Assembly (NCBI GenBank): GCA_963422685.1
Contig: OY730442.1
Coordinates: forward strand, 434,001 to 498,000
DNA from: Spongiihabitans sp963422685
GTDB taxonomy: Bacteria > Pseudomonadota > Gammaproteobacteria > Arenicellales > Poriferihabitantaceae
Direction of reading: 5' to 3'
Length of the DNA stretch: 64,000 bases
Part shown: positions 1 to 8,505 of the stretch, piece by piece
How positions within the stretch are numbered: the first letter of the stretch is position 1
Layout of the letters: each line of letters begins with the position of its first letter
The notes under the pieces: generated by a model
Database searches by the model: none
Told to the model about the DNA's origin: nothing
Seen by the model: the letters and a program-made list of their open reading frames with translations, nothing else
Program-made: the position numbers and the translations under genes

Positions 1-1
1 C

Positions 2-1336
2 AATCACCGGGCCTGTATTAACGGCACACCGCTGGCAGCCCGCCATACCAACTGGGCACTGGAAGTCCGCAAAGCCGGATATACGCCCTATCTATTCGGT
101 TATACCGATTCTGCCCCGGATCCGGGTGAAATGGATCCTGAGGATTCGCGCCTGAAGCACTATAGCGAACCATTGCCCGGCATGGAAACAGACACCGTAT
201 ACGCCGACGAAACCCCGCAAAACTGGGTCAACCATTTACGTCAATCCGGCTATCCCGTTCCAGATTTCCATTGGGATATATACGCCATGGAAAAACGCGG
301 CCGGCAATGGGAAGACGGCGGAGCGGTGCCCTTGCCACTGGCCATCGCGAGTGAACACCATGAAACCAACTTCATGGTCAATGAATGCCTTGACTGGATT
401 AAAAAACAATCCGCACCATGGATCGGTCATTTATCATTGTTCCGGCCCCACCCGCCGTTTATTGCACCGCAGCCCTATAACCGCATGTACGACCCGGACT
501 TGCTGGAGGATTGCAAACGCGCATCCTGCATCGCCGATGAGTCAGCCCAGCATCCCTGGCTGGCCTATCAACTGACCCGGGAAAAGTTCCGCGCACCCGC
601 CAATGCGAAAACGCTTAAACGCCTGTGCGCCAGCTATTTCGGATTGATGACCGAGGTGGACCACGCGCTGGGACGGCTGTTTAGCGCCCTCAAGGCGCTG
701 AACCAATGGCACCACACCATGATCCTGTTCACCTCGGATCACGGCGAGCAGATGGGGGATCACTGGTTGATGAGTAAATGCGGGTACTTTGATCGTTCGT
801 ACCACATACCGTTAATAATCCGCGACCCGCGAAAACAGGCGGATGCCACTCGCGGGGCCAGGGTAGACCGATTCTCGGAAAATGTGGATATTATGCCGAC
901 CATGCTGGAAGCGCTGCACCTGGACCGGCCCACCCAGTGCGACGGCCATTCCCTGATGTATTTTATCCACCACGGCGCCGTGCCGCCCGGATGGCGCAGT
1001 GAAGTGCATTGGGAATATGATTTCAGGGAAATAGTAAACCCGAAAGTGGAACAGGCGCTGGGGATTAACCAGCATCAATGTGCGCTGAATGTAATCCGCG
1101 ATGAAAATTACAAGTACGTTCACTTCACGGCATTGCCGCCCCTGTTTTTTGATCTGCGCGATGACCCGGATGAGTTTGAAAATCGTGCGCAGCACCCGAA
1201 ATATCAGGGACTGGTTCTGGAATATGCGCAAAAACTCATCTCCTGGCGGATGAATCACGATGAAAGAGGTTTGTCCGAAACGTATTTATCCGCCCGCGGG
1301 CCGGTTACCCGATCCGTACCCGTGCACACAACATAA
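2..1336 (+). CDS. Sulfatase / phosphonate monoester hydrolase family protein, 5' end missing
   Basis: The reading frame is open from the first bases, so the gene begins upstream of the window. The first residues (NHRACINGTPLAARHTNW) match the stretch that follows the formylglycine-forming C/S-x-P-x-R motif in this branch of the alkaline-phosphatase superfamily, so the catalytic residue lies just outside. The metal-binding segment SDHGEQMGDHW is present near base 735, followed by the usual C-terminal half. Known members hydrolyse sulfate esters or phosphonate/phosphate esters. The substrate cannot be told here; the xsc neighbourhood suggests an organosulfur compound, which is inference. The gene ends 19 bases before the likely start of the next dehydrogenase, so the two may be co-transcribed. 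Confidence 0.85.
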   Translation, partial: NHRACINGTPLAARHTNWALEVRKAGYTPYLFGYTDSAPDPGEMDPEDSRLKHYSEPLPGMETDTVYADETPQNWVNHLRQSGYPVPDFHWDIYAMEKRGRQWEDGGAVPLPLAIASEHHETNFMVNECLDWIKKQSAPWIGHLSLFRPHPPFIAPQPYNRMYDPDLLEDCKRASCIADESAQHPWLAYQLTREKFRAPANAKTLKRLCASYFGLMTEVDHALGRLFSALKALNQWHHTMILFTSDHGEQMGDHWLMSKCGYFDRSYHIPLIIRDPRKQADATRGARVDRFSENVDIMPTMLEALHLDRPTQCDGHSLMYFIHHGAVPPGWRSEVHWEYDFREIVNPKVEQALGINQHQCALNVIRDENYKYVHFTALPPLFFDLRDDPDEFENRAQHPKYQGLVLEYAQKLISWRMNHDERGLSETYLSARGPVTRSVPVHTT

Positions 1337-1355
1337 TTAATTGCGGCTTAATATC

Positions 1356-2105
1356 ATGAAATTTTCAGGAAAAACCGCTCTGGTGGCCGGTGCAGGCGGC
1401 GGCATGGGGTTGGAGATTGCATGTCAACTTATCCGGCGCGGGGTCAACGTCTGTTTGGCAGATATCAAGCCCCGGCCCCAGGGCATCACCGATGGCCCGG
1501 GCGAATCAATTTATCTCCAGGCGAATCTGAGTCACCAGGATGCGGTGGAAAAAACCGTCAGTCGCGCCCGGCAGGAACTTGGACGCATCGACTATCTGGT
1601 GAACACATTAGGCGTGCTTTGGCTGGATAAAGACCGCTCCGCAGTGGATATCGATATGGCAGTCTGGGATGAAGTGATGAACATCAACCTGCGCTCAGTG
1701 GTTTTGCTGGCAAAACAGGTCGTTCCAGCAATGCAGCAATGCGGTGGCGGCGCGATGGTGCATTTTTCATCCATTGACGCATTGAGCGGCGACCCGCTAC
1801 CCCAGGACGCCTACGGCGCGTCCAAAGCGGCATTGATTCGATTGTCCAAATCCCTCGCCATCCAGTTCGCCAAACACCGGATACGCTCCAATGTGATTTT
1901 ACCCGGCCCGGCGTTGACGCCCATGCAGCAGCGCTGGCAGGGCAAGCCGGATTTGCAGAATGAAATCGGCCAGCGTATTCCCCTTGGACGACTGGGCACA
2001 GCCGGGGATATGGCGAATGCCTGTTTGTTTTTGTTATCCGACAATGCCGGATTCATTACCGGAACCGAACTGATTGTCGACGGCGGGATTACCGCACATC
2101 CCTGA
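1356..2105 (+). CDS. SDR family NAD(P)-dependent oxidoreductase
   Basis: Classical short-chain dehydrogenase of about 249 residues. The Rossmann dinucleotide motif is AGAGGGMG near residues 11-18, the active-site Ser lies near residue 139 (HFSSIDALSG) and the YGASK catalytic motif near residue 153. The C-terminus (GTELIVDGG) is typical. I chose the ATG at 1356; an in-frame TTG at 1341 would add five residues that do not look conserved. It sits between a sulfatase-family gene and alanine dehydrogenase/xsc, so it may oxidise or reduce a hydroxy- or oxo-sulfonate, for example an isethionate/sulfoacetaldehyde-type substrate. That is inference, because SDR substrates cannot be read from sequence. 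Confidence 0.85.
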   Translation: MKFSGKTALVAGAGGGMGLEIACQLIRRGVNVCLADIKPRPQGITDGPGESIYLQANLSHQDAVEKTVSRARQELGRIDYLVNTLGVLWLDKDRSAVDIDMAVWDEVMNINLRSVVLLAKQVVPAMQQCGGGAMVHFSSIDALSGDPLPQDAYGASKAALIRLSKSLAIQFAKHRIRSNVILPGPALTPMQQRWQGKPDLQNEIGQRIPLGRLGTAGDMANACLFLLSDNAGFITGTELIVDGGITAHP

Positions 2106-2311
2106 GATTTGGCCGCGATGTCTCGTTTTCATAAAAAATCGTTGCGCCGGAATTTGTATTTTTATATATTAAAATCAATGGGTTAAAGAATCTGGCTTAA
2201 CCCGGCGGCGGGCTCTGGTACTACAACGGGCCATCCAGAATTACTATTTTGCTGCCTCGGCAAATTCTCTGCCTCAGCTATTTCAGCTTCTCATAATTGC
2301 GAGGAAATACC

Positions 2312-3430
2312 ATGCTGGTCGGTGTCCCCAAAGAAATCAAGAGTCATGAATACCGGGTTGGTATGACCCCGACCAGTGTGCGTGAAATGACCAGACAGGG
2401 CCACGATGTTGTGGTGGAAACCAATGCGGGTGCAGGCATCGGCGCCACCGACAACGATTATTCCAGCGCCGGCGCAATCATCCTCGACAGCGCAGAGGAA
2501 ATATTTGCCAAAGCACAGATGATTGTCAAGGTCAAGGAACCTCAGGCAGTGGAGCGCGCCATGCTGCGCGAAGGTCAATTGCTTTATACCTACCTGCACC
2601 TGGCGCCGGACCCGGCACAAACCCGAGACCTGGTAGACAGCGGCGCGACCTGTGTGGCGTATGAAACGGTAACTTCGCCACTCGGCGGCTTGCCCCTGCT
2701 GGCCCCGATGTCAAAAGTAGCGGGCCGAATGGCGGTCCAGGCGGGAGCGTACTGTCTTGAGCAGCCGCATGGTGGCCTGGGTGTGCTGCTCGGCGGGGTG
2801 CCCGGTGTAGACCCCGGAAAGGTTGTGGTGCTAGGCGCCGGTGTGGTTGGCACCCATGCCTGTCACATCGCGGTGGGAATGGGTGCAGACGTCTGGGTTC
2901 TGGACAACAATCCCGTCTCTATCGAAAGACACTGGCAGCAATTCGGGCGTACCACGAATTCTGTATTTTCCATCACAGATGCGCTGGAGCATCACGTATT
3001 GAGCGCCGACCTGGTGATTGGCGGGGTATTGATTCCAGGCGCAGAAGCGCCCAGGCTGGTAACCGCAGAAATGGTCAGGAACATGAAAAAAGGCGCGGTA
3101 ATCGTTGACGTGGCCATCGACCAGGGCGGATGTTGCGAAACGTCAAAAGCAACCACACACGCCCAGCCAACTTATGTAGTGGATGATGTGGTCCATTACT
3201 GCGTCGCCAATATGCCCGGCGGCGTACCGCGCACGTCCACCTACGCATTGAACAACGTCACCCTGCCCTTCGCCCTCTCATTGGCCGGCAAAGGCGCAAA
3301 ACAGGCCCTGCTGGACGACCCGCATCTGCGCAACGGGTTAAACGTCCATGCCGGCAAAATTACCTGCCGGGAAGTTGCCGCAGACCTGGGCTATGAATTT
3401 GTCGAAGCGACAGCAGCGTTGCAGGGTTAG
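2312..3430 (+). CDS. ald: Alanine dehydrogenase
   Basis: NAD-dependent oxidative deamination of L-alanine to pyruvate and ammonium. The protein has 372 residues, the usual length. It shows the family N-terminus (MLVGVPKEIKSHEYRVGMTP), pyruvate-binding Lys in VKVKEP and His in YTYLHLAPDP, and an NAD site VVLGAGVVGTHA near residue 171. The ATG at 2312 has a good Shine-Dalgarno GAGGAA at 2301-2306; an upstream TTG is a weaker choice. In taurine degraders this enzyme regenerates the pyruvate used by taurine:pyruvate aminotransferase, which fits its position just before xsc. The aminotransferase itself is not in the window. Confidence 0.95.
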   Translation: MLVGVPKEIKSHEYRVGMTPTSVREMTRQGHDVVVETNAGAGIGATDNDYSSAGAIILDSAEEIFAKAQMIVKVKEPQAVERAMLREGQLLYTYLHLAPDPAQTRDLVDSGATCVAYETVTSPLGGLPLLAPMSKVAGRMAVQAGAYCLEQPHGGLGVLLGGVPGVDPGKVVVLGAGVVGTHACHIAVGMGADVWVLDNNPVSIERHWQQFGRTTNSVFSITDALEHHVLSADLVIGGVLIPGAEAPRLVTAEMVRNMKKGAVIVDVAIDQGGCCETSKATTHAQPTYVVDDVVHYCVANMPGGVPRTSTYALNNVTLPFALSLAGKGAKQALLDDPHLRNGLNVHAGKITCREVAADLGYEFVEATAALQG

Positions 3431-3495
3431 ATTGAATGGCTGAAGCAGCCCTGCAATAAATTAGTTAATTATATTTTCAGAGGAAACAACAGCTA

Positions 3496-5259
3496 ATGAC
3501 AAAAATGACCACTTCGGAAGCCTTCGTCGAAACCATGGCTGCCAATGGCGTAACCGATATATTTGGCATCATGGGCTCGGCGTTTATGGACGCCATGGAT
3601 ATTTTCGCGCCCGCTGGAATCCGCCTGGTTCCGGTGGTGCACGAGCAGGGCGCCGGTCACATGGCCGATGGTTATGCGCGTGTAAGCGGGCGCCACGGTG
3701 TGGTAATTGGGCAAAACGGCCCGGGTATCAGTAACTGCGTTACGGCCATCGCCGCCGCGTACTGGGCGCACTCCCCGGTGGTCATGATTACCCCGGAAAC
3801 CGGCACAATGGGCCAGGGTTTAGGGGGCTTTCAGGAAGCCAACCAATTGCCCATGTTTCAGGAATTCGTGAAATACCAGGGCCATGTCAACAATCCACAG
3901 CGTATGGCTGAATATACTGCCCGCTGTTTTGACCGCGCCCATTCAGAGCTCGGGCCAACCCAGTTAAACATTCCGCGCGACCATTTTTATGGCGAAGTGG
4001 ATATCGATATACCCCAGCCCATGGTGCTGGACCGCGGGCCGGGCGGTGACAACACATTGAACCAGGCAGCAGAAATGCTCAAAACGGCCCGATTTCCAGT
4101 GATTGTTTCGGGCGGCGGCGTGGTGATGGCGGACGCGGTTGAGCACTGCAAAGCGCTGGCCGAACGCCTGGGGGCTGCGGTGGTTAACAGCTACCTGCAT
4201 AACGACTCGTTTCCGGCCAGCCACCCGCTGTGGTGCGGCCCGCTTGGCTATCATGGCTCAAAAGCGGCCATGTCGCTGATCAGCAAAGCGGACGTTGTTA
4301 TTGCCCTGGGCACCCGACTGGGGCCGTTCGGAACGCTGCCGCAATATGGCATTGACTACTGGCCCAAACAGGCAAAAATCATACAAATCGACGCCGACCA
4401 TAAAATGCTGGGGCTGGTCAAGAAAATCTCAGTGGGAATATGCGGTGATGCCGGCGCTTCAGCCCAGGCGCTGCTTGCCAGAATCCATGATCAAACCCTG
4501 GCATGTGATGCCAGCAAAGCAGAGCGGGCCGAACAGATTGCGGCGGCCAAAGCGGCCTGGGAAGCCGAACTGGATGAGTGGGTACATGAAAAGGACGACT
4601 ACAGCCTGGACATGATCAAACAACAGGATGAGGAAGCAGGAAACTGGCTGCATCCGCGTCAGGTACTGCGCGAGCTGGAAAAAGCCATGCCGGCGGAGGC
4701 CATGGTCTCCACCGACATCGGCAATATCAACGCCATTGCAAACAGCTACCTGCGGTTTGAACGGCCGCGCAGCTTTTTTGCGCCGATGAGCTGGGGCAAC
4801 TGCGGTTATTCGCTGCCAGCCATGATTGGCGCCAAATGCGCGGCGCCTGAACGCCCGGCGGTGGCCTATTCCGGCGACGGCGCCTGGGCGATGAGTATGT
4901 CGGAAATCATGACATCGGTTCGACACAATATCCCGGTGACCGGCGTGGTGTTCCACAACCGCCAGTGGGGAGCAGAGAAGAAAAACCAGGTGGACTTCTA
5001 TAATCGACGGTTCGTTGCGGACGAACTGGATAATACGAGCTTTGCAGAAATCGGCAAATCAATGGGCACCGAAGGCATGGTCGTGGACCGGCTGGAAGAG
5101 GTGGGCCCGGCCCTGAACAAGGCCATCGACATGCAAATGAACCAGGGCAAATCAACGGTGATCGAAATCATGTGTACGCGCGAATTGGGCGACCCGTTCC
5201 GGCGTGATGCGTTGAACAAACCAGTTCGCTATCTGGCCAAATATCGGGATTTTGTATAG
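3496..5259 (+). CDS. xsc: Sulfoacetaldehyde acetyltransferase
   Basis: Thiamine-diphosphate enzyme that converts sulfoacetaldehyde and phosphate to acetyl phosphate and sulfite, the desulfonation step of taurine and isethionate breakdown. It has 587 residues, close to family length. The ThDP-activating Glu is in VVHEQGAGHMADGYARVSG near residue 50. The ThDP/Mg motif GDGAWAMSMSEI lies near residue 460 and is followed by FHNRQWGAEKKNQ, as in characterised Xsc proteins. GAGGAAAC upstream of the ATG is a good ribosome site. Pta, which uses the acetyl phosphate, lies about 1.2 kb downstream beyond a small mobile element. Confidence 0.95.
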   Translation: MTKMTTSEAFVETMAANGVTDIFGIMGSAFMDAMDIFAPAGIRLVPVVHEQGAGHMADGYARVSGRHGVVIGQNGPGISNCVTAIAAAYWAHSPVVMITPETGTMGQGLGGFQEANQLPMFQEFVKYQGHVNNPQRMAEYTARCFDRAHSELGPTQLNIPRDHFYGEVDIDIPQPMVLDRGPGGDNTLNQAAEMLKTARFPVIVSGGGVVMADAVEHCKALAERLGAAVVNSYLHNDSFPASHPLWCGPLGYHGSKAAMSLISKADVVIALGTRLGPFGTLPQYGIDYWPKQAKIIQIDADHKMLGLVKKISVGICGDAGASAQALLARIHDQTLACDASKAERAEQIAAAKAAWEAELDEWVHEKDDYSLDMIKQQDEEAGNWLHPRQVLRELEKAMPAEAMVSTDIGNINAIANSYLRFERPRSFFAPMSWGNCGYSLPAMIGAKCAAPERPAVAYSGDGAWAMSMSEIMTSVRHNIPVTGVVFHNRQWGAEKKNQVDFYNRRFVADELDNTSFAEIGKSMGTEGMVVDRLEEVGPALNKAIDMQMNQGKSTVIEIMCTRELGDPFRRDALNKPVRYLAKYRDFV

Positions 5260-5287
5260 AAGTCGGTTTTATTTACTAAGGACGTTT

Positions 5288-5522
5288 TAGGTCGTGTTGA
5301 CGAATTATCAAATTATTAATAATTGTATCCCACAACAGTTTTGAGTAGGGTCGTCATGAGTATACTGTTCACCGATGTGATCTGGTCGCGGATTGAATCA
5401 ATTTTGACAGATATCAAACCCGCCCGGCCCCCGTGCCGAGGGTGTAGGGACAGGCCCCCGTGCCTGTCCATGATGAAGGACAACCACGGGGGGATGTCCC
5501 TACAATTCTTCAACACGGCCTA
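5288..5522 (+). mobile_element. IS5-like non-autonomous element, copy 1
   Basis: A 235-base element with terminal inverted repeats: left TAGGTCGTGTTGACGAATT and, reading inward from the right, CTAGGCCGTGTTGAAGAATT. Inside is the start of an IS5/IS4-type transposase (MSILFTDVIWSRIESILTDI) followed at once by a GC-rich hairpin region (GGACAGGC...GCCTGTCC and GGGACAT...ATGTCCC). The transposase is therefore not functional and the element would need a helper in trans. A second copy in the same orientation lies at 9549-9933. The flanks read TTAG and CTAG, fitting the YTAR-type targets of this family. It occupies most of the gap between xsc and the next gene. Confidence 0.75.
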
Positions 5523-5584
5523 GTATTGATAATAGTAAATAGTTGCGGATAGCAATCTTGCTATAACCAACATTAGGATTTGAT

Positions 5585-6106
5585 ATGACAGACCGCTCAG
5601 AAATTGACCCAGGGCTACCAGCCTGGAAAAGCCAACCAGCAACGCTACCCCACGGACAATTTCGGACCCGGGCCGAAGCCTGGCGCCAAACGCTCATAGC
5701 TCTAACCCTGGTCGCAACGGTCAATGTTCAGGCACAAGATAATGACAGTATAAAAACCGAAAAGTGGCAATGTTTCGATGAGTTTGACTACAAGGAAACC
5801 GTCCTGGTCCAGTTGGAGCATGTAGCTTATGTAGAAGGGGACGGCAAGAGTAGTGGATTTGGTGAGGTGTCGGTAGCCGGGACCACCTACCCGGCATCTT
5901 TTCAAGTTGCCGGGTTCGATAGACGGTGGAACTTCGGCGAAAAAATGAATTACAGCTTTATCATCGCGCCAGATGGTGATGGGCTGTACTACGATTTTAC
6001 GAATGTTGAAGTTGGTGATACAACCAAGCCAAGGGATTTATTCAAATGCGTTTTGTCGCGCCCTTCACAGGCGCATGAGCTGAAACTGCCCAACAAGAAG
6101 AAGTAA
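5585..6106 (+). CDS. Hypothetical secreted protein
   Basis: I do not recognise this 173-residue protein. A hydrophobic stretch near residues 35-50 (TLIALTLVATVNVQAQD) looks like a signal peptide ending in an A-x-A type cleavage site. The roughly 34 residues before it suggest the true start may be further in, although no good alternative start codon is obvious. The mature part is a small soluble domain with two cysteines and a lysine-rich end (LPNKKK). It lies inside the block bounded by the two IS5-like elements and has no visible functional link to pta. Confidence 0.55.
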   Translation: MTDRSEIDPGLPAWKSQPATLPHGQFRTRAEAWRQTLIALTLVATVNVQAQDNDSIKTEKWQCFDEFDYKETVLVQLEHVAYVEGDGKSSGFGEVSVAGTTYPASFQVAGFDRRWNFGEKMNYSFIIAPDGDGLYYDFTNVEVGDTTKPRDLFKCVLSRPSQAHELKLPNKKK

Positions 6107-6464
6107 ACATATAAGTAGTTTCGCCAAGCGAAACACTGAAAAGCCGCTGAAGGCGGCCAGGAGTAATAACCCGCTACGCTGAAGACAGACAAATCCCGGA
6201 TGGACCCGGGAATGTATGCCGCGGGCGCAGGAGCGGGCCGGCTCGGCTGGAATCAGTTTGAGCATACCTTATTCATCCGGCAAGGCCGCCACAGGGGATT
6301 GTCTCCTGCCTGTGTTTTAATGTAAGAACCCGGCTGCCCCGGTCCACCGTCCAGAATAGACGTCGTGAATAAACATCGTACAATTCATCACGTGCAGGGG
6401 AACAGCCCGGAATCCGCATCAGTGCCAGTTGCAATTGCTGCCAATAAAATGAGAATTTGACCAC
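6107..6464. other. Gene-free stretch before pta
   Basis: No convincing coding sequence on either strand. A hairpin GTTTCG-CCAAG-CGAAAC at 6118-6134, just after the previous stop codon, and a second short GC hairpin close by could be a transcription terminator, but no T-tract follows. The rest probably holds the promoter of pta-dgcA-dgcN; no clear -35/-10 pair was seen. Confidence 0.4.
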
Positions 6465-7469
6465 ATGAATGCGCTCGAACAGATTTTCCGCCGGGCCAGG
6501 TCAAATCCCAAAAGGATTGTCCTGCCTGAGGCCACCGACAGCAGAATCATCCGGGCCGCCGGGATGATTGCACAACAGGGGCTGGCACAGGTCACGCTGG
6601 TTGGAAACAGCGATGATATTTGCAGTCTTGCCACTGAAAACGGTGTGGATCCAGGCGGTATCCAGATCGAAGATCCCGGCACAAGCCCCAGTACGGAAAA
6701 ATACATCCGGCATCTTGTGGACAAACGCAGGCACAAGGGCCTTACCCGGGATCAGGCCGTTGAACGAATCAACGACCCTCTGACCTTTGCTGCTTTGATG
6801 GTGAGCAATGGCGATGCCCAGGGTTGTATCGCCGGCGCGGTCAATACCACTTCCGATGTAATCAGAACCGCATTACAGATAATCGGCACGAAGCCTGACA
6901 GCGATCTGGTTTCCAGTTTCTTTTTAATGCAGCACGACCTGGATCATCAGGCCATTCAAGGCACCGTGCTGTACGCCGACTGCGCACTGGTCATTGACCC
7001 GGATGCCCGGCAGTTGGCCGGCATCGCCATCGCATCCGCCGACAGCGCGAAGAACCTCATCGGCCTGGAACCCAAAGTGGCATTACTTTGTTTTTCCACC
7101 GCAGGCAGCGCCCGGCATCCTCATGCCGATAAAGTGATTGAAGCCGGGGCAATCATTGGTCGAACCAGGCCAGACATCCGACTGATGACCGAGGTGCAAT
7201 TCGATTCCGCTATCCTGCCCGATGTATTAAAGCGAAAGGCGCCGAACATCGAAGTAGACGCGCCGGCCAATGTATTTATTTTTCCCGAACTCCAGTCAGC
7301 GAACATTGGCTACAAAATCGCCCAGCGCATCGGCGGTGTCAAGGCGACCGGCCCCATACTGCAAGGGCTCAAACAACCAGTAAACGATCTTTCCCGCGGA
7401 TGCAGCGTAACCGATATTGTGCGATTGGCAGCGGTTACATGCGTTCAATCTGAAACCGGGCGTCCATGA
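6465..7469 (+). CDS. pta: Phosphate acetyltransferase
   Basis: Converts acetyl phosphate plus CoA to acetyl-CoA plus phosphate, completing sulfonate breakdown after Xsc. The 334-residue length is that of the short, single-domain form. Family signatures include LPEATDSRIIRAAGMI near the N-terminus, TTSDVIRTALQIIG, CFSTAGSA near residue 207 and a C-terminal GPILQGLKQPVNDLSRG. The stop codon overlaps the next start by four bases (ATGA), so dgcA is translationally coupled to it. Pta is usually paired with xsc in taurine-degradation clusters, which supports the assignment. Confidence 0.95.
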   Translation: MNALEQIFRRARSNPKRIVLPEATDSRIIRAAGMIAQQGLAQVTLVGNSDDICSLATENGVDPGGIQIEDPGTSPSTEKYIRHLVDKRRHKGLTRDQAVERINDPLTFAALMVSNGDAQGCIAGAVNTTSDVIRTALQIIGTKPDSDLVSSFFLMQHDLDHQAIQGTVLYADCALVIDPDARQLAGIAIASADSAKNLIGLEPKVALLCFSTAGSARHPHADKVIEAGAIIGRTRPDIRLMTEVQFDSAILPDVLKRKAPNIEVDAPANVFIFPELQSANIGYKIAQRIGGVKATGPILQGLKQPVNDLSRGCSVTDIVRLAAVTCVQSETGRP

Positions 7470-8500
7470 AAATTGGCTTTAAAATCATTCGCCTGAAAAA
7501 ACGGTTTCCGCTGGCCATCAGCCGGGGCATTCATACCGGGTCGGACAACCTTTTCATATCAATCAGCCATCAGGGCATAACCGGCTGGGGCGAATTATCT
7601 CCGGGAGCCAGCGAAGGTGCCGCCACCGCGCAGCAGGCGCAAAACATCCTGAGTGGGTTTCTCGACCAGGATGCAGGCGGGTTGTCCATTCATCAAATCT
7701 ACCAGCGGGGTCGCCGGCAAAACATCGCGGCCTGCGCATTGGCAGGACTGGATATAGCCTGGTGGGACTGGCTGGGCAAAAAGGCAAATTTGCCGCTGTA
7801 TCACCTGCTCGGAATCGGCAAACCCGTCGCCCCCACGTCCGTCACCATCGGCATTAACCCACCCGCAGTGATTAAACAGCGCGTTCCCCTGCTGCTTGAT
7901 GGCACCGGGATAAAATCCCTGAAGATCAAACTGGGATCAACACAAGGCATTGAAGCCGACCAGGCCATGTTCAGCCAGGTGGTTGAAAGCACCAAAGCCT
8001 ACAAGGTTAATCTGCGAGTGGATGCCAATGGCGGTTGGAGTGCCAGCGACGCAATCACCATGATGAAATGGCTGGCCGAACGCGGCACCGACTATGTCGA
8101 ACAGCCTTTGGCCGAGGGCCAGGAGAGCGAACTCCCGGCGATTTTCAAAAACCGTCCACTGCCAATTTATCTCGACGAATCCTGCCGTTACTCTGAAAAT
8201 ATTCCCGACTGGGCAAACACCGTGGACGGCGTAAATCTGAAACTGATGAAGTGCGGCGGCATCACCGAAGCATTGCGCATCATTGCCGTGGCACGCGCGT
8301 TTAACCTGAAAACCATGATCGGCTGCATGGGCGAATCATCCATGTCCATTTGCGCCGCCGCATCGATCTCAGGATTGGTGGATCACATCGACCTGGATTC
8401 CCACCTCAATCTTGCGCCCGACCCCTGCTGCGGTGCGCAGCTGATTGACGGAGTAGTGGTTCCCAACGACCGGCCCGGCCACGGCGCCACCATTAATTAA
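7466..8500 (+). CDS. dgcA: N-acetyl-D-glutamate racemase / dipeptide epimerase (enolase superfamily)
   Basis: Muconate-lactonising-subgroup enolase-superfamily enzyme of 344 residues. The acid/base and metal residues are all present: KIKLGS near 153, VDANGGW near 185, EQPLAEG near 211, DESCRY near 237 and KLMKCGG near 258. Alone it would be called L-Ala-D/L-Glu epimerase. The partner just downstream is a DgcN-type protein, and in the described marine pathway DgcN acetylates D-glutamate and DgcA racemises the product to N-acetyl-L-glutamate. The start ATG overlaps the pta stop, and dgcN follows after five bases. Dipeptide epimerase activity remains an alternative. Confidence 0.85.
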   Translation: MKIGFKIIRLKKRFPLAISRGIHTGSDNLFISISHQGITGWGELSPGASEGAATAQQAQNILSGFLDQDAGGLSIHQIYQRGRRQNIAACALAGLDIAWWDWLGKKANLPLYHLLGIGKPVAPTSVTIGINPPAVIKQRVPLLLDGTGIKSLKIKLGSTQGIEADQAMFSQVVESTKAYKVNLRVDANGGWSASDAITMMKWLAERGTDYVEQPLAEGQESELPAIFKNRPLPIYLDESCRYSENIPDWANTVDGVNLKLMKCGGITEALRIIAVARAFNLKTMIGCMGESSMSICAAASISGLVDHIDLDSHLNLAPDPCCGAQLIDGVVVPNDRPGHGATIN

Positions 8501-8505
8501 AACCG

